Assembly: GCA_945889005.1 (NCBI GenBank)
Contig: CAMDBI010000022.1
Location: 1-61,571 of the forward strand
Direction: 5' to 3'
From: Bacteroides fragilis
GTDB lineage: Bacteria; Bacteroidota; Bacteroidia; Bacteroidales; DTGW01
DNA length: 61,571 nucleotides
Positions 37,633-46,062 of this stretch are shown in pieces; position 1 is the first letter of the stretch; every line of letters starts with the position of its first letter. Under the pieces are notes generated by a model. The model had not been told where the DNA came from, searched no databases, and worked only from the letters and a program-made list of their open reading frames with translations. A program made the position numbers and the translations under genes.

Positions 37633-38685
37633 TTATTCAATCATTTTGAAAACCCTGTTCCAACGAATTTGAATGTTTATATCGGTTTTTTTGACAGAAA
37701 ACAACACCCAATTGATTTTTCCTATGATATGATCTTCGGGCAAAAAGCCCCAATTGCGAGAGTCTTTCGCATTGTCTCGATTGTCGTCCATTACAAAATA
37801 ATAATTCATCGCGAATTTGTAATATTTACTCTCAACATTGTCGATTAAAATTTTATTGTTCAGTACCGACAATTTATGTTTTTCGAAAACACTAATAATC
37901 CGTTTATATAAATCAATATTGTTCATTCCCAACTCAATAGAATCACCTTTTCGGGGAACATAAACCGGACCAAACATATTGCCAGTCCACTTATAGTATG
38001 GCGAATTTGGAAAGAAAGCAGATGAGTAGATATTAAAAGCAAAATTTTCGCGTTTCACTTCTATGACGCCTTTAATTTTTTTAATATTTTCGGCATTTTG
38101 TTCTGTAAGATACAACAAATATTCGCCAGAATTATTGATTCGCCCACCTTCTTGCAAGTAATTATTATCAATCAGGATTTTATCAAAATGATTGGTTTTA
38201 CATCGGACTCTATATGAATATTGAGTTTCAGGAATGTTAACCTCATGTTTATTAACAAAAAGAGCATTTTTTCGAATTTGAACCTCATCGCCCGGTAAAC
38301 CCACACAGCGTTTGATATATACCACTCTTTTGTCGACAGGTATATCTGATTCTTCGGGGTAGTTAAACGCAATAATATCGTTATGTGTAGGATTAGAAAA
38401 GCCCTTTAGTCTGTAGTAAGGTAACTGAGGCCATTTGAGGTAATATTTTTTCGAAGACAAATCGTTTCTTTCGGTGAAAGGGATAAAAAGTAAAGTATTA
38501 GGCATACGAGTGCCATATTCAAGTTTATTGACAGTTACCCAATCGCCCGGCATTAAAGTTCCTGCCATATTTGAACTTAAAATATGGAACGATTGAAAAA
38601 CAAAAAACCTGATCAAAAGCAATATTAGCATAGCGATAATAAATGCTTTGAACCAGGTAAATCGTTTTTTTGCTTTACGTACCAT
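37633..38685 (-). CDS. Signal peptidase I-like protein with Ser-to-Asn change at the active site
   Basis: A 350-residue paralogue of the upstream LepB, with one N-terminal membrane anchor (about 13-30). The catalytic box normally reads S-M-x-x-T-L; here it is N39-M-A-G-T-L, preceded by S37-S38, so the nucleophilic Ser is replaced by Asn. The general base Lys is kept (K125 in VVYIKRCVGLPGD), as are boxes with HNDIIAFNYP and MDDNRDNAKDSR. It may be a catalytically dead regulatory partner of LepB, or Ser38 may act instead; the latter needs a shift of one residue. Start overlaps the lepB stop in TAATG. Tandem lepB genes after dapB are common in Bacteroidota. Confidence 0.88.
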   Translation of the reverse strand: MVRKAKKRFTWFKAFIIAMLILLLIRFFVFQSFHILSSNMAGTLMPGDWVTVNKLEYGTRMPNTLLFIPFTERNDLSSKKYYLKWPQLPYYRLKGFSNPTHNDIIAFNYPEESDIPVDKRVVYIKRCVGLPGDEVQIRKNALFVNKHEVNIPETQYSYRVRCKTNHFDKILIDNNYLQEGGRINNSGEYLLYLTEQNAENIKKIKGVIEVKRENFAFNIYSSAFFPNSPYYKWTGNMFGPVYVPRKGDSIELGMNNIDLYKRIISVFEKHKLSVLNNKILIDNVESKYYKFAMNYYFVMDDNRDNAKDSRNWGFLPEDHIIGKINWVLFSVKKTDINIQIRWNRVFKMIE

Positions 38686-40097
38686 TATTTAATCATGGTA
38701 AACATTCGGTTCCATTGAATATTGAAAGGAAAACTCTTGTCGCGGTTGAGCGATAGCCAAATAAATACAGGACGCCCCATGATGTGTTCGGCTGGAACAA
38801 ACCCCCAAAAACGCGAATCGGCAGAATCGTGACGGTTGTCGCCCATCATGAAATAATAGTTTTGTTTGAAAACGTAATATTTAATGGGTTTTTCATTTAC
38901 ATAAATAACACTATCCTTTACCAACAAATCGTTGTACTCGTACACATCAATCAATCGCTCGTAAATAGGAAGGTTTTCGAGAGTAATCAATACAGAATCT
39001 CCCTTTTGGGGTATGTATAAAGGTCCGAAATTATCTTCGTTCCAAACAATTTTTTCGTTGTGTGGAAAAATGTAATTAGAATAGTGACCAACAGGTTTCA
39101 AATTTCTTTTAACACTAACAACATTTGAAAATGTTCTAATTTTTTCGGCATTAGATTCGTTCAATGGCATAATAAAAAAGCGCGAACCCTCGTTCATTAT
39201 ATCTTGTGGAGAAATATTCATTTTCTCCAACATTTTAATATTGATAGGAGTACCATTTGTTTCGACAAGGTATCTAAACTGCATACCATCGCGTTTGTCT
39301 TCCATTTTGCCATTGATATGTACATATCCGTCGCGAACCGATAGTGTATCGCCAGCTACAGCCACACAACGTTTAATATATGGATCCATTCGGTCTTGCG
39401 GGCGAACCACAATCTCATAATTGCTCCAAATATAGCTACGAGCAATGTTGTAATAATCTTTGTCGGTTCTACGACCAATGCCCTGATAGGTATCGCGGTT
39501 TTTCAATTCGTCGGCATAACCCTTCACAATTGAATAATAGCTTTGCGTTTGCATTTCGACCACCACAGTATCGCCTTCGGGAAAGTTGAACACTACAATA
39601 TCGTTGCGTTTTACCTCGCGCAAACCAGCCAATCGCTTGTATGGCCATTGAATCCATTCCAAATACGAAGGAGTACTCTTTGTCATGGGCAAGGTATGCT
39701 GTGCAAAAGGAAACGACAATGGAGTATTGGGAATTTTTGGGCCATAAGCAACTTTACTTACATATAAGTGATCGCCAATAAGTAAGGTCTTTTCCATAGA
39801 CCCTGTAGGGATTTTATAATTTTGAAAAATAAAAATATTGATGATTGCAACAGCAACAACAGCAAATATTATGGCATCGAACCACTCAATGAGCCAGTGG
39901 TTTTTAACACCACGTTTTTTCCATGGGCTCCAATTGACCTTTTTGCTGATATAGATATCAAAAACAATGGGTAAGCCCAATAAAAACCAATAGTTTCCTA
40001 ACCATATAACCCATAATAAATATAATGTTGCAGCAAAAGCAAATCTAGTGTATTGGTGACGGTAAAAAGCAAGGAATTTGTTCAATAAATCTTTCAT
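38685..40097 (-). CDS. lepB: Signal peptidase I
   Basis: A 470-residue inner-membrane serine protease that removes signal peptides from Sec and Tat exports. Two or more N-terminal membrane segments (about 20-50 and 72-92) precede the catalytic box KIPTGSMEKTLLIGD with Ser100. The general base Lys is in PYIKRCVAVAGDTL, and MGDNRHDSADSRFWGFVP is box E. It is much longer than the E. coli enzyme core because of insertions, as in other Bacteroidota. I start at ATG 40097; a TTG two codons earlier is less likely. It follows dapB by 81 bp and overlaps the paralogue by one nt. Confidence 0.94.
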   Translation of the reverse strand: MKDLLNKFLAFYRHQYTRFAFAATLYLLWVIWLGNYWFLLGLPIVFDIYISKKVNWSPWKKRGVKNHWLIEWFDAIIFAVVAVAIINIFIFQNYKIPTGSMEKTLLIGDHLYVSKVAYGPKIPNTPLSFPFAQHTLPMTKSTPSYLEWIQWPYKRLAGLREVKRNDIVVFNFPEGDTVVVEMQTQSYYSIVKGYADELKNRDTYQGIGRRTDKDYYNIARSYIWSNYEIVVRPQDRMDPYIKRCVAVAGDTLSVRDGYVHINGKMEDKRDGMQFRYLVETNGTPINIKMLEKMNISPQDIMNEGSRFFIMPLNESNAEKIRTFSNVVSVKRNLKPVGHYSNYIFPHNEKIVWNEDNFGPLYIPQKGDSVLITLENLPIYERLIDVYEYNDLLVKDSVIYVNEKPIKYYVFKQNYYFMMGDNRHDSADSRFWGFVPAEHIMGRPVFIWLSLNRDKSFPFNIQWNRMFTMIK

Positions 40098-40178
40098 TTT
40101 CAATATATTATTTTACATTCAAATAAACGCTAATATGTAGCATTTATTTCATTTGGTTTAGTTAAAGAATCAAAAATA

Positions 40179-40910
40179 CTAAAAACTTAACACATCGTTC
40201 ATTGAGAAAATACCTTTTTTGCCTTTTATATATTCGGCGGCAATCACAGCACCCAGAGCCAAACCCCTACGTCCTTTGGCAAAATGAGTAATGTTTATAT
40301 AATCCTCGTTTGAATTATATTGAATTATATGCGTACCTGGAACTTCCGATTTTCGGCGCGATTCAATCAACAAAGCATTTTGTTTATCTTTAGCTTTCAT
40401 TCGTTTAATTTTTAGAGCCCAATGGGTAAATTTTTTGTAATGCTTGAGTAAACCCTCAGCCAATGTAATTGCTGTTCCGCTTGGTGCGTCTTTTTTGTGA
40501 ATGTGGTGAATCTCTGTCATTATAGGTTCATACCCATCAATACCATTCATGAGTCTTGCCAACTGCTCATTGAGTTTAAAAAACAAGTTTACACCAATAC
40601 TAAAGTTCGAAGTCCAAAGAAAAGCAGCTCCCTTTTCTTTGCACAATTTTTGAGCTTCGGGCAATTGATCGTGCCAACCGGTCGAACCACATACCACAGC
40701 AACACCATTGTTCAGAAGGCTTTTTACATTTTCGAATGCAGTATGCGGACTTGTAAATTCAATGGCAACATCGGTGTTAGATGGTTTAATTAATTTTATA
40801 TCTGTACTGTTTTCGATATCAATTTTGTACGAAATGGTATGACCTTTCGAAAGAGCAATCTGTTCGATTACTTTACCCATTTTTCCGTATCCTATAAGTG
40901 CTATTTTCAT
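40179..40910 (-). CDS. dapB: 4-Hydroxy-tetrahydrodipicolinate reductase
   Basis: A 243-residue DapB, an NAD(P)H-dependent enzyme of the lysine/meso-diaminopimelate pathway that supplies peptidoglycan. Dinucleotide motif GYGKMGKVIEQIA is near 7-19; FTSPHTAFENV and CGSTGW follow; the catalytic segment is EIHHIHKKDAPSGTA, with the His and Lys of the family signature. Slightly shorter than the E. coli protein. It heads the dapB-lepB-lepB-like transcript, and lies just after the rplT terminator. Confidence 0.96.
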   Translation of the reverse strand: MKIALIGYGKMGKVIEQIALSKGHTISYKIDIENSTDIKLIKPSNTDVAIEFTSPHTAFENVKSLLNNGVAVVCGSTGWHDQLPEAQKLCKEKGAAFLWTSNFSIGVNLFFKLNEQLARLMNGIDGYEPIMTEIHHIHKKDAPSGTAITLAEGLLKHYKKFTHWALKIKRMKAKDKQNALLIESRRKSEVPGTHIIQYNSNEDYINITHFAKGRRGLALGAVIAAEYIKGKKGIFSMNDVLSF

Positions 40911-40931
40911 GGAAATAAGATATTAGATAAT

Positions 40932-40963
40932 AAAAAAGGGAAGCCCTTTACGAACCTCCCCTT
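40932..40963 (-). terminator. Terminator of the thrS-infC-rpmI-rplT operon
   Basis: On the minus strand an 8-bp stem (one mismatch) formed by 40956-40963 and 40936-40943, followed by a run of six T. It lies 20 nt after the rplT stop. Confidence 0.75.
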
Positions 40964-40983
40964 TAATAAAATATTTACAAAAA

Positions 40984-41328
40984 TTATTTTACTGCATTCA
41001 CAACAGCTTCAAAAGCTTTTGGGTGATTCATTGCTAAATCGGCCAACACCTTGCGGTTAAGGGCGATACCCTTGCTATTGACTTTACCAATGAATTGAGA
41101 GTAACTCATACCATAAGCGCGAACGGCTGCATTGATACGTTGAATCCACAATTGGCGGAATTCGATTTTTTTAGCTTTACGGTCGCGGTAAGCATACTGT
41201 TGACCTTTTTCCCAGGTGTTTTTAGCAACTGTCCATACGTTTGCACGGGGACCGAAGTTACCTCTGGTAAGCTTCATTAATTTTTTTCTTCTAGCCCTAG
41301 AGGCTACTGAATTGACTGAACGTGGCAT
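40984..41328 (-). CDS. rplT: 50S ribosomal protein L20
   Basis: A 114-residue L20, an early 23S rRNA-binding assembly protein. Motifs [30 protein letters not shown] in parts, [34 protein letters not shown], and [18 protein letters not shown]. Normal length. Final gene of the infC-rpmI-rplT cluster, followed by a terminator. Confidence 0.98.
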   Translation of the reverse strand: MPRSVNSVASRARRKKLMKLTRGNFGPRANVWTVAKNTWEKGQQYAYRDRKAKKIEFRQLWIQRINAAVRAYGMSYSQFIGKVNSKGIALNRKVLADLAMNHPKAFEAVVNAVK

Positions 41329-41427
41329 AGTACATTAAATTGTTTTGAACGGGCAGCGTTCCTTTTTTCTTGTTCGGGACTCTTTGGGGCTGATCCGTTC
41401 GGGTTAAAAAAAATTAAAAATCAAAAT

Positions 41428-41625
41428 TTATTTCATTGCTAACATTAAGCGAACGTTGCTCAAGTCGGTTTTATCGACTAAGCCGCTTTTTGTTAAAGCA
41501 CGTTTGCTTTTCGTCGTTTTCTTGGTAAGAATGTGACGCTTGTAAGCATGTTTCCTTTTGATTTTACCCGAACCCGTTACCGTAAATCTCTTTGTGGCAG
41601 CGGAATTAGTTTTCATTTTTGGCAT
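41428..41625 (-). CDS. rpmI: 50S ribosomal protein L35
   Basis: A 65-residue, very basic L35 beginning [14 protein letters not shown] and including [17 protein letters not shown]. It lies between infC and rplT as in most bacteria, with 92- and 99-bp spacers. A CAACTTT tandem repeat lies just upstream (41690-41717). Confidence 0.98.
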   Translation of the reverse strand: MPKMKTNSAATKRFTVTGSGKIKRKHAYKRHILTKKTTKSKRALTKSGLVDKTDLSNVRLMLAMK

Positions 41626-41688
41626 TTACTTATAATTTAAATATTTAAATAATCATTAAAAGTCAAAAGACTGTTTTAGTTTCTTTCA

Positions 41689-41717
41689 ACTTTCAACTTT
41701 CAACTTTTAACTTTCAA
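41689..41717. repeat. CAACTTT tandem repeat
   Basis: About four imperfect CAACTTT/TAACTTT heptads between infC and rpmI. Simple repeat inside an otherwise essential operon. Confidence 0.75.
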
Positions 41718-42326
41718 CTATTTTTTTGGTTTTGGCGTAATGAGCATACTCATACGCTTTCCTTCCAATTTGGGCAATTGCTCTACTTTACCTAAGTCCT
41801 CAAGATCGTTTGCCAATCGAAGCAAAAGAATTTCACCTTGCTCCTTGTACAAAATAGATCTTCCACGAAACATAACAAAAGCCTTAACTTTATCGCCCTC
41901 GCTCAAAAAGCTTTGTGCATGTTTAAGTTTAAAGTTATAATCGTGGTCGTCGGTATTAGGACCGTAACGCAACTCTTTAACAGTAACCTTAGCAGTTTTT
42001 GCTTTAATTTCTTTCTGTTTCTTTTTTTGTTGATACAGAAACTTTTTATAATCGATTATTTTACAAACCGGAGGATCGACCTGTGGAGAAATCTCAACTA
42101 AATCAAGTTCCATTTCATCGGCCATTCTTAAAGCGTCCTGAATAGAAAATACCCCTTGATTAGCAATATTATCACCTACCAAACGAACTTGTTTTGCACG
42201 TATTTCGTTATTAATTTTATGTTGTTTCCCTTCCTTGTCTTTGTTTTGATTATTAAAAGAAGAGTTCGGCCTTGGTCGCGGTATAAACGACTTTGGCGGT
42301 CCGGGTTTAATTGGTTGCTCGCTTAT
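41718..42326 (-). CDS. infC: Translation initiation factor IF-3, AUA start
   Basis: A 202-residue IF-3, which keeps ribosomal subunits apart and checks the start codon. The reading frame carries the family N-terminal core [17 protein letters not shown] before the first internal start candidate, so the real start is upstream: ATA at 42324-42326, eight nt after AAGGAGGA, one of the few strong Shine-Dalgarno sequences in the window. Non-AUG infC starts (AUU in E. coli) allow IF-3 to limit its own synthesis, and the same is expected here. A poorly conserved 35-residue N-terminal extension rich in Pro/Asn precedes the core. The C-terminal domain has [17 protein letters not shown]. Confidence 0.93.
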   Translation of the reverse strand: MSEQPIKPGPPKSFIPRPRPNSSFNNQNKDKEGKQHKINNEIRAKQVRLVGDNIANQGVFSIQDALRMADEMELDLVEISPQVDPPVCKIIDYKKFLYQQKKKQKEIKAKTAKVTVKELRYGPNTDDHDYNFKLKHAQSFLSEGDKVKAFVMFRGRSILYKEQGEILLLRLANDLEDLGKVEQLPKLEGKRMSMLITPKPKK

Positions 42327-42333
42327 TGTTTTG

Positions 42334-42341
42334 TCCTCCTT
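42334..42341 (-). promoter_or_regulatory. Strong Shine-Dalgarno deciding the infC start
   Basis: Minus-strand AAGGAGGA, with 7-8 nt to the ATA codon. Other genes in the window lack such a site, so its presence before a non-AUG codon is informative. Confidence 0.75.
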
Positions 42342-42433
42342 GGTTTGTTATACATATAATCGTGAACTGTGAACCGTTATTCGTGAAACGTATTGCATAC
42401 GAGACACAATAGACGAAACACGGTACACTATTC

Positions 42434-44362
42434 TTATTTTTCCATTTCATTATTAATATACGCCACGAACTCATCGAGTTTCATAGAACCTTTATCACCC
42501 TCTCCTTGACGACGAACAGCAATTGTTTCCGTCTCAACTTCTTTTTCTCCGACTACTAACAGGTAAGGAATTTTCTTCAACTCATTGTCTCTGATCTTCT
42601 TACCTATTTTTTCGTTCCTCAAATCAATCAGGGTGCGAATATCGGAATTATTTAGGAATTTTAAAACTTTTTCTGCATAATCGTAAAATTTTTCGCTTAT
42701 TGGTAAAATTACAGCCTGATCGGGATTTAACCAAAGCGGAAATTTACCGGCAGTATGTTCAATAAGAACAGCTACAAAACGTTCCATAGAACCAAATGGT
42801 GCACGATGGATCATTACTGGACGATGAGCTTTATCGTCGGCACCAATATATTCTAACTGAAAACGTTCGGGTAGGTTGTAATCGACCTGAATGGTTCCCA
42901 ACTGCCATTTGCGGCCAATGGCATCTTTAACCATAAAATCGAGTTTCGGGCCATAAAATGCTGCTTCGCCTAGCTCGACAGTTGTAGTCAAACCTTTCTC
43001 ACGAGTTGCTTCAATAATAGCACTTTCGGCTTTCTCCCAGTTTTCGTCGCTTCCAATGTATTTTTCCTTATTGTTGGGGTCGCGTAGCGATATTTGAGCT
43101 GTAAAATTCTCGAAATCGAGTTTTTTGAAGATATGTAGAATAATATCAATTACCTTATTAAACTCGTCTTTAATTTGATCGGGACGGCAAAAAAGGTGAG
43201 CATCGTCTTGAGTAAAGCCACGCACACGTGTGAGTCCATGCAATTCGCCACTTTGTTCATATCTGTAAACCGTACCAAACTCAGCCAAACGAAGCGGAAG
43301 ATCTTTGTATGATCGGGGTTTACTTTTGTATATTTCGCAATGATGCGGACAGTTCATCGGTTTAAGCAAAAACTCTTCGCCCTCGGCAGGTGTATGTATT
43401 GGCTGAAACGAATCCTTTCCATATTTTTCGTAGTGACCTGAAGTAACATAGAGGTCTTTCATACCTATATGAGGGGTGATAACAGGCAAATAACCATGTT
43501 CGCGTTGTACTTTCTTTAAGAAAGTTTCTAAACGTTCGCGCAATTGAGCTCCCTTTGGCAACCACAATGGCAGCCCCTGCCCTACTTTATCAGAAAACAT
43601 GAACAATTCCAATTCCTTGCCTATCTTACGATGGTCGCGCAATTTGGCCTGCTCGAGCATTTCGAGATATTCATCGAGCATCTTTTGTTTGGGGAAAGTA
43701 ATGCCATAAATACGGGTCAATTGCTTGTTTTTCTCGTTTCCACGCCAGTAAGCTCCGGCAATACTCAACAATTTAACGGCTTTAATATATCCGGTATCGG
43801 GCAAATGTGGTCCACGGCAAAGATCTGTAAAATTGCCTTGCTTATACAAGGTAATTGTTCCATCTTCAAGTTCAGAGATCAATTCTGTTTTATATTGATC
43901 GCCTTTTGAATTGAAAAACTCAAGAGCTTCCATTTTGCTAATATCTGAACGAACTATCGGGTTCTTTTGACTAGCCAGATCTTTCATTTTTTGTTCGATT
44001 TTAGTCAAATCGGCTTCTGCAATAGTTTTCCCTTCACCCAAATCGACATCGTAATAGAACCCAGCTTCAATAGCTGGTCCAATACCAAATTTTACACCTG
44101 GGTAAAGGGCTTCGAGCGCTTCGGCCATAAGGTGAGCAGAAGAATGCCAAAAAGCATGCTTAGCTTGTTCGTCGTCCCATTTGTGAAGTTTAATGGAAGC
44201 ATCGTTTTTGATTGGTCGGGTTAAATCCCAAACATCGCCATTGACGGTAGCAACAACCACATCGTCGGCCAAACGAGGACTAATACTTTTTGCTATTTCG
44301 AGGCTCGATACACCTTCGTTAAACTCACGAACCGATGCATCGGGAAATGTTATTTTAATCAT
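42434..44362 (-). CDS. thrS: Threonyl-tRNA synthetase
   Basis: A 642-residue class II synthetase that charges tRNA-Thr. The TGS domain is at about 1-60; the editing domain has [11 protein letters not shown] (HxxxH); the catalytic core has the zinc-binding Cys in [12 protein letters not shown], motif 2 [14 protein letters not shown], and motif 3 [13 protein letters not shown]. The C-terminal anticodon-binding domain begins near 545 ([17 protein letters not shown]). Standard length. It heads the infC-rpmI-rplT cluster; a promoter box TAAATTTG is at 44390-44397. Confidence 0.98.
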   Translation of the reverse strand: MIKITFPDASVREFNEGVSSLEIAKSISPRLADDVVVATVNGDVWDLTRPIKNDASIKLHKWDDEQAKHAFWHSSAHLMAEALEALYPGVKFGIGPAIEAGFYYDVDLGEGKTIAEADLTKIEQKMKDLASQKNPIVRSDISKMEALEFFNSKGDQYKTELISELEDGTITLYKQGNFTDLCRGPHLPDTGYIKAVKLLSIAGAYWRGNEKNKQLTRIYGITFPKQKMLDEYLEMLEQAKLRDHRKIGKELELFMFSDKVGQGLPLWLPKGAQLRERLETFLKKVQREHGYLPVITPHIGMKDLYVTSGHYEKYGKDSFQPIHTPAEGEEFLLKPMNCPHHCEIYKSKPRSYKDLPLRLAEFGTVYRYEQSGELHGLTRVRGFTQDDAHLFCRPDQIKDEFNKVIDIILHIFKKLDFENFTAQISLRDPNNKEKYIGSDENWEKAESAIIEATREKGLTTTVELGEAAFYGPKLDFMVKDAIGRKWQLGTIQVDYNLPERFQLEYIGADDKAHRPVMIHRAPFGSMERFVAVLIEHTAGKFPLWLNPDQAVILPISEKFYDYAEKVLKFLNNSDIRTLIDLRNEKIGKKIRDNELKKIPYLLVVGEKEVETETIAVRRQGEGDKGSMKLDEFVAYINNEMEK

Positions 44363-44389
44363 GATAAGAATCGATTTTTAAAAAGACTG

Positions 44390-44397
44390 CAAATTTA
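44390..44397 (-). promoter_or_regulatory. Candidate -7 box for thrS
   Basis: Minus-strand TAAATTTG matches TAnnTTTG exactly, 27 nt before the thrS ATG. No leader structure such as a T-box is seen. Confidence 0.55.
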
Positions 44398-44461
44398 ATA
44401 AAAATGTGCAAATAAGTGAATGTAGAATTAAAAAGTGAGTAAAAAAATTGAGCTAAGAAAT

Positions 44462-45778
44462 TTAAACTGAACATAGGTTCAATACATTCTTAAAAATTTC
44501 GCGCCACACACGTCCCTTTTTGCTTTTGGGGTCAAAACTGTCGTTGTGCCATAGTGTAATAAGGCTACCATTTGTTGCTTTTACCTTTTCTATAATTTTC
44601 TTATACTTATCGATGGTCTCACTTGGGGAGGTTCGTAGATGGTATTTAAAAGTACTATCCATTAAAATAAGAGGAATTAAACGCAGATTAGAAGATTTCT
44701 CGAGCGTCAGATCGTAAAAGAAAAATGGCACAGATGTACCTGCTCTAAAGCCATAAGTTTCGGAATACCCCAAAGAATAATCCTCTGTCATTTCAAACTT
44801 CAAGAGGTTTTTGTAGGTTTGAGGAATTTTCATCTTTAGAAAGTGTTGACGGGTAATAGTTACCGGCTTTCCAATAATATCTGACAAAGTTTTTATTTCG
44901 CCATAATGTTTTTTCAACGACTTATCGGATTCGTACGAAGGATGAACTCCAATTTGGTGATCCATTGCTAAATCTGAAATCAGCTTTTTCATTGAACTTT
45001 TTGAAGCAGAAATATTTTTGTCGTGTTTTCCATAAGAACCAAGCAGAAAGAAAAATATGGGTTTTATGTTTTTCTTATAACATTCTTCAATTATAAATTC
45101 GTAATTGTTGTAAGGATCGAATTGACGGTGCGAAACATATTTTATTCTAGCAAGAATACTTACAAAATCGAAATGAAGCAATTCATTAATAGAAGAAAGA
45201 GTATTACGAAAAAAACCTTTTGACTTGAACTTATAAGCTTGATCAACATCGATGGTTACAACATGCGAGAATTCTCGATCTTTGATATTCAATTCTGGAA
45301 ACCTTAGTTTAAGTTTTTTGCCAAGAATCACGAGCCATTCGTCGACAATAGGTCTGTGCAAAAATCCGTTGAGAAAAGCAACGCTCGACTCGGCTTTAAA
45401 ACGACCATGAGAATCGGGTTTGTGAAAAAGATATTCTTCGTAACGGCTTATTAAAAAGAATACTGCAGAAAATATATCGAAAGGAATTACACCTTCAGTT
45501 TTATAAAAAATAATGGTATTTTCCCATTTTTCGCAAATAAGATCCTGCTCTTTAATCCCTTTTTCGGAAAGCAAACCGAAAGGCTTTACATCAAAACCAT
45601 CGGTATCTACATTCGAATAATTGAGACGAGGAAGCTGGGTATTTTGATAATCTTCAATAAAATTGGTTAACAAAATATTAAGACCAAAATACTGCTTGAA
45701 AATATGATTAAATGTAAAGAAAACACGATTGTTGATTACCGAAGAATAAATAATAATATCGTGTCCAACAGATGACAT
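44462..45778 (-). CDS. Polysaccharide deacetylase-like protein
   Basis: About 438 residues, no clear signal peptide. The C-terminal half shows NodB-type carbohydrate esterase features: a first catalytic-region motif FSHVVTIDVDQAY (aspartates at the metal/acid position), a second region HQIGVHPSYESD with the metal-type His, and LITLWHNDSF near the end. The N-terminal half resembles a Bacteroidota-specific region found before such domains (I recall it as DUF7033). It may deacetylate a surface glycan. I start at ATG 45778; the 15 codons upstream overlap a promoter-like TATCTTTC (45792-45799). It stands alone. Confidence 0.75.
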   Translation of the reverse strand: MSSVGHDIIIYSSVINNRVFFTFNHIFKQYFGLNILLTNFIEDYQNTQLPRLNYSNVDTDGFDVKPFGLLSEKGIKEQDLICEKWENTIIFYKTEGVIPFDIFSAVFFLISRYEEYLFHKPDSHGRFKAESSVAFLNGFLHRPIVDEWLVILGKKLKLRFPELNIKDREFSHVVTIDVDQAYKFKSKGFFRNTLSSINELLHFDFVSILARIKYVSHRQFDPYNNYEFIIEECYKKNIKPIFFFLLGSYGKHDKNISASKSSMKKLISDLAMDHQIGVHPSYESDKSLKKHYGEIKTLSDIIGKPVTITRQHFLKMKIPQTYKNLLKFEMTEDYSLGYSETYGFRAGTSVPFFFYDLTLEKSSNLRLIPLILMDSTFKYHLRTSPSETIDKYKKIIEKVKATNGSLITLWHNDSFDPKSKKGRVWREIFKNVLNLCSV

Positions 45779-45892
45779 ATAGTTTTTTTTATGAAAGATA
45801 ATAATTATTTTTTCTTTTACCAAAAAACAGTAGTACGAATATGATTGTTTTTTGTTTTGAAATAGACTTAAAAAGTGATGGTATCATTTAAA

Positions 45893-46062
45893 GGGCATCT
45901 CTAAAAACTGCTTTTTAGCTACGCTGAGCCCTTCGGGGTTCTTTGTTGGACTTCATTTTAAACTCCTTACTTCGGATTTCGCTCAGTGTAACACATTTAC
46001 AGTAGTAAACTCCGGGTTTAAAATTTCGTCCGCCTCAAAAAATCGAGTTTTTAGAGACGCCC
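45893..46062. mobile_element. MITE-like element with 17-bp terminal inverted repeats
   Basis: Ends GGGCATCTCTAAAAACT (45893-45909) and AGTTTTTAGAGACGCCC (46046-46062) are complementary at 16 of 17 positions. The element is 170 bp, has no transposase ORF, and is flanked by TAAA on both sides (45889-45892 and 46063-46066), fitting a 4-bp target duplication. The interior holds words related to the REP-like repeats (GCTACGCTGAGCCCTTCGGGG). It was probably moved in trans by an IS transposase elsewhere. It forms the 3' end of the neighbouring NrfD-like/ActE gene. Confidence 0.8.
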
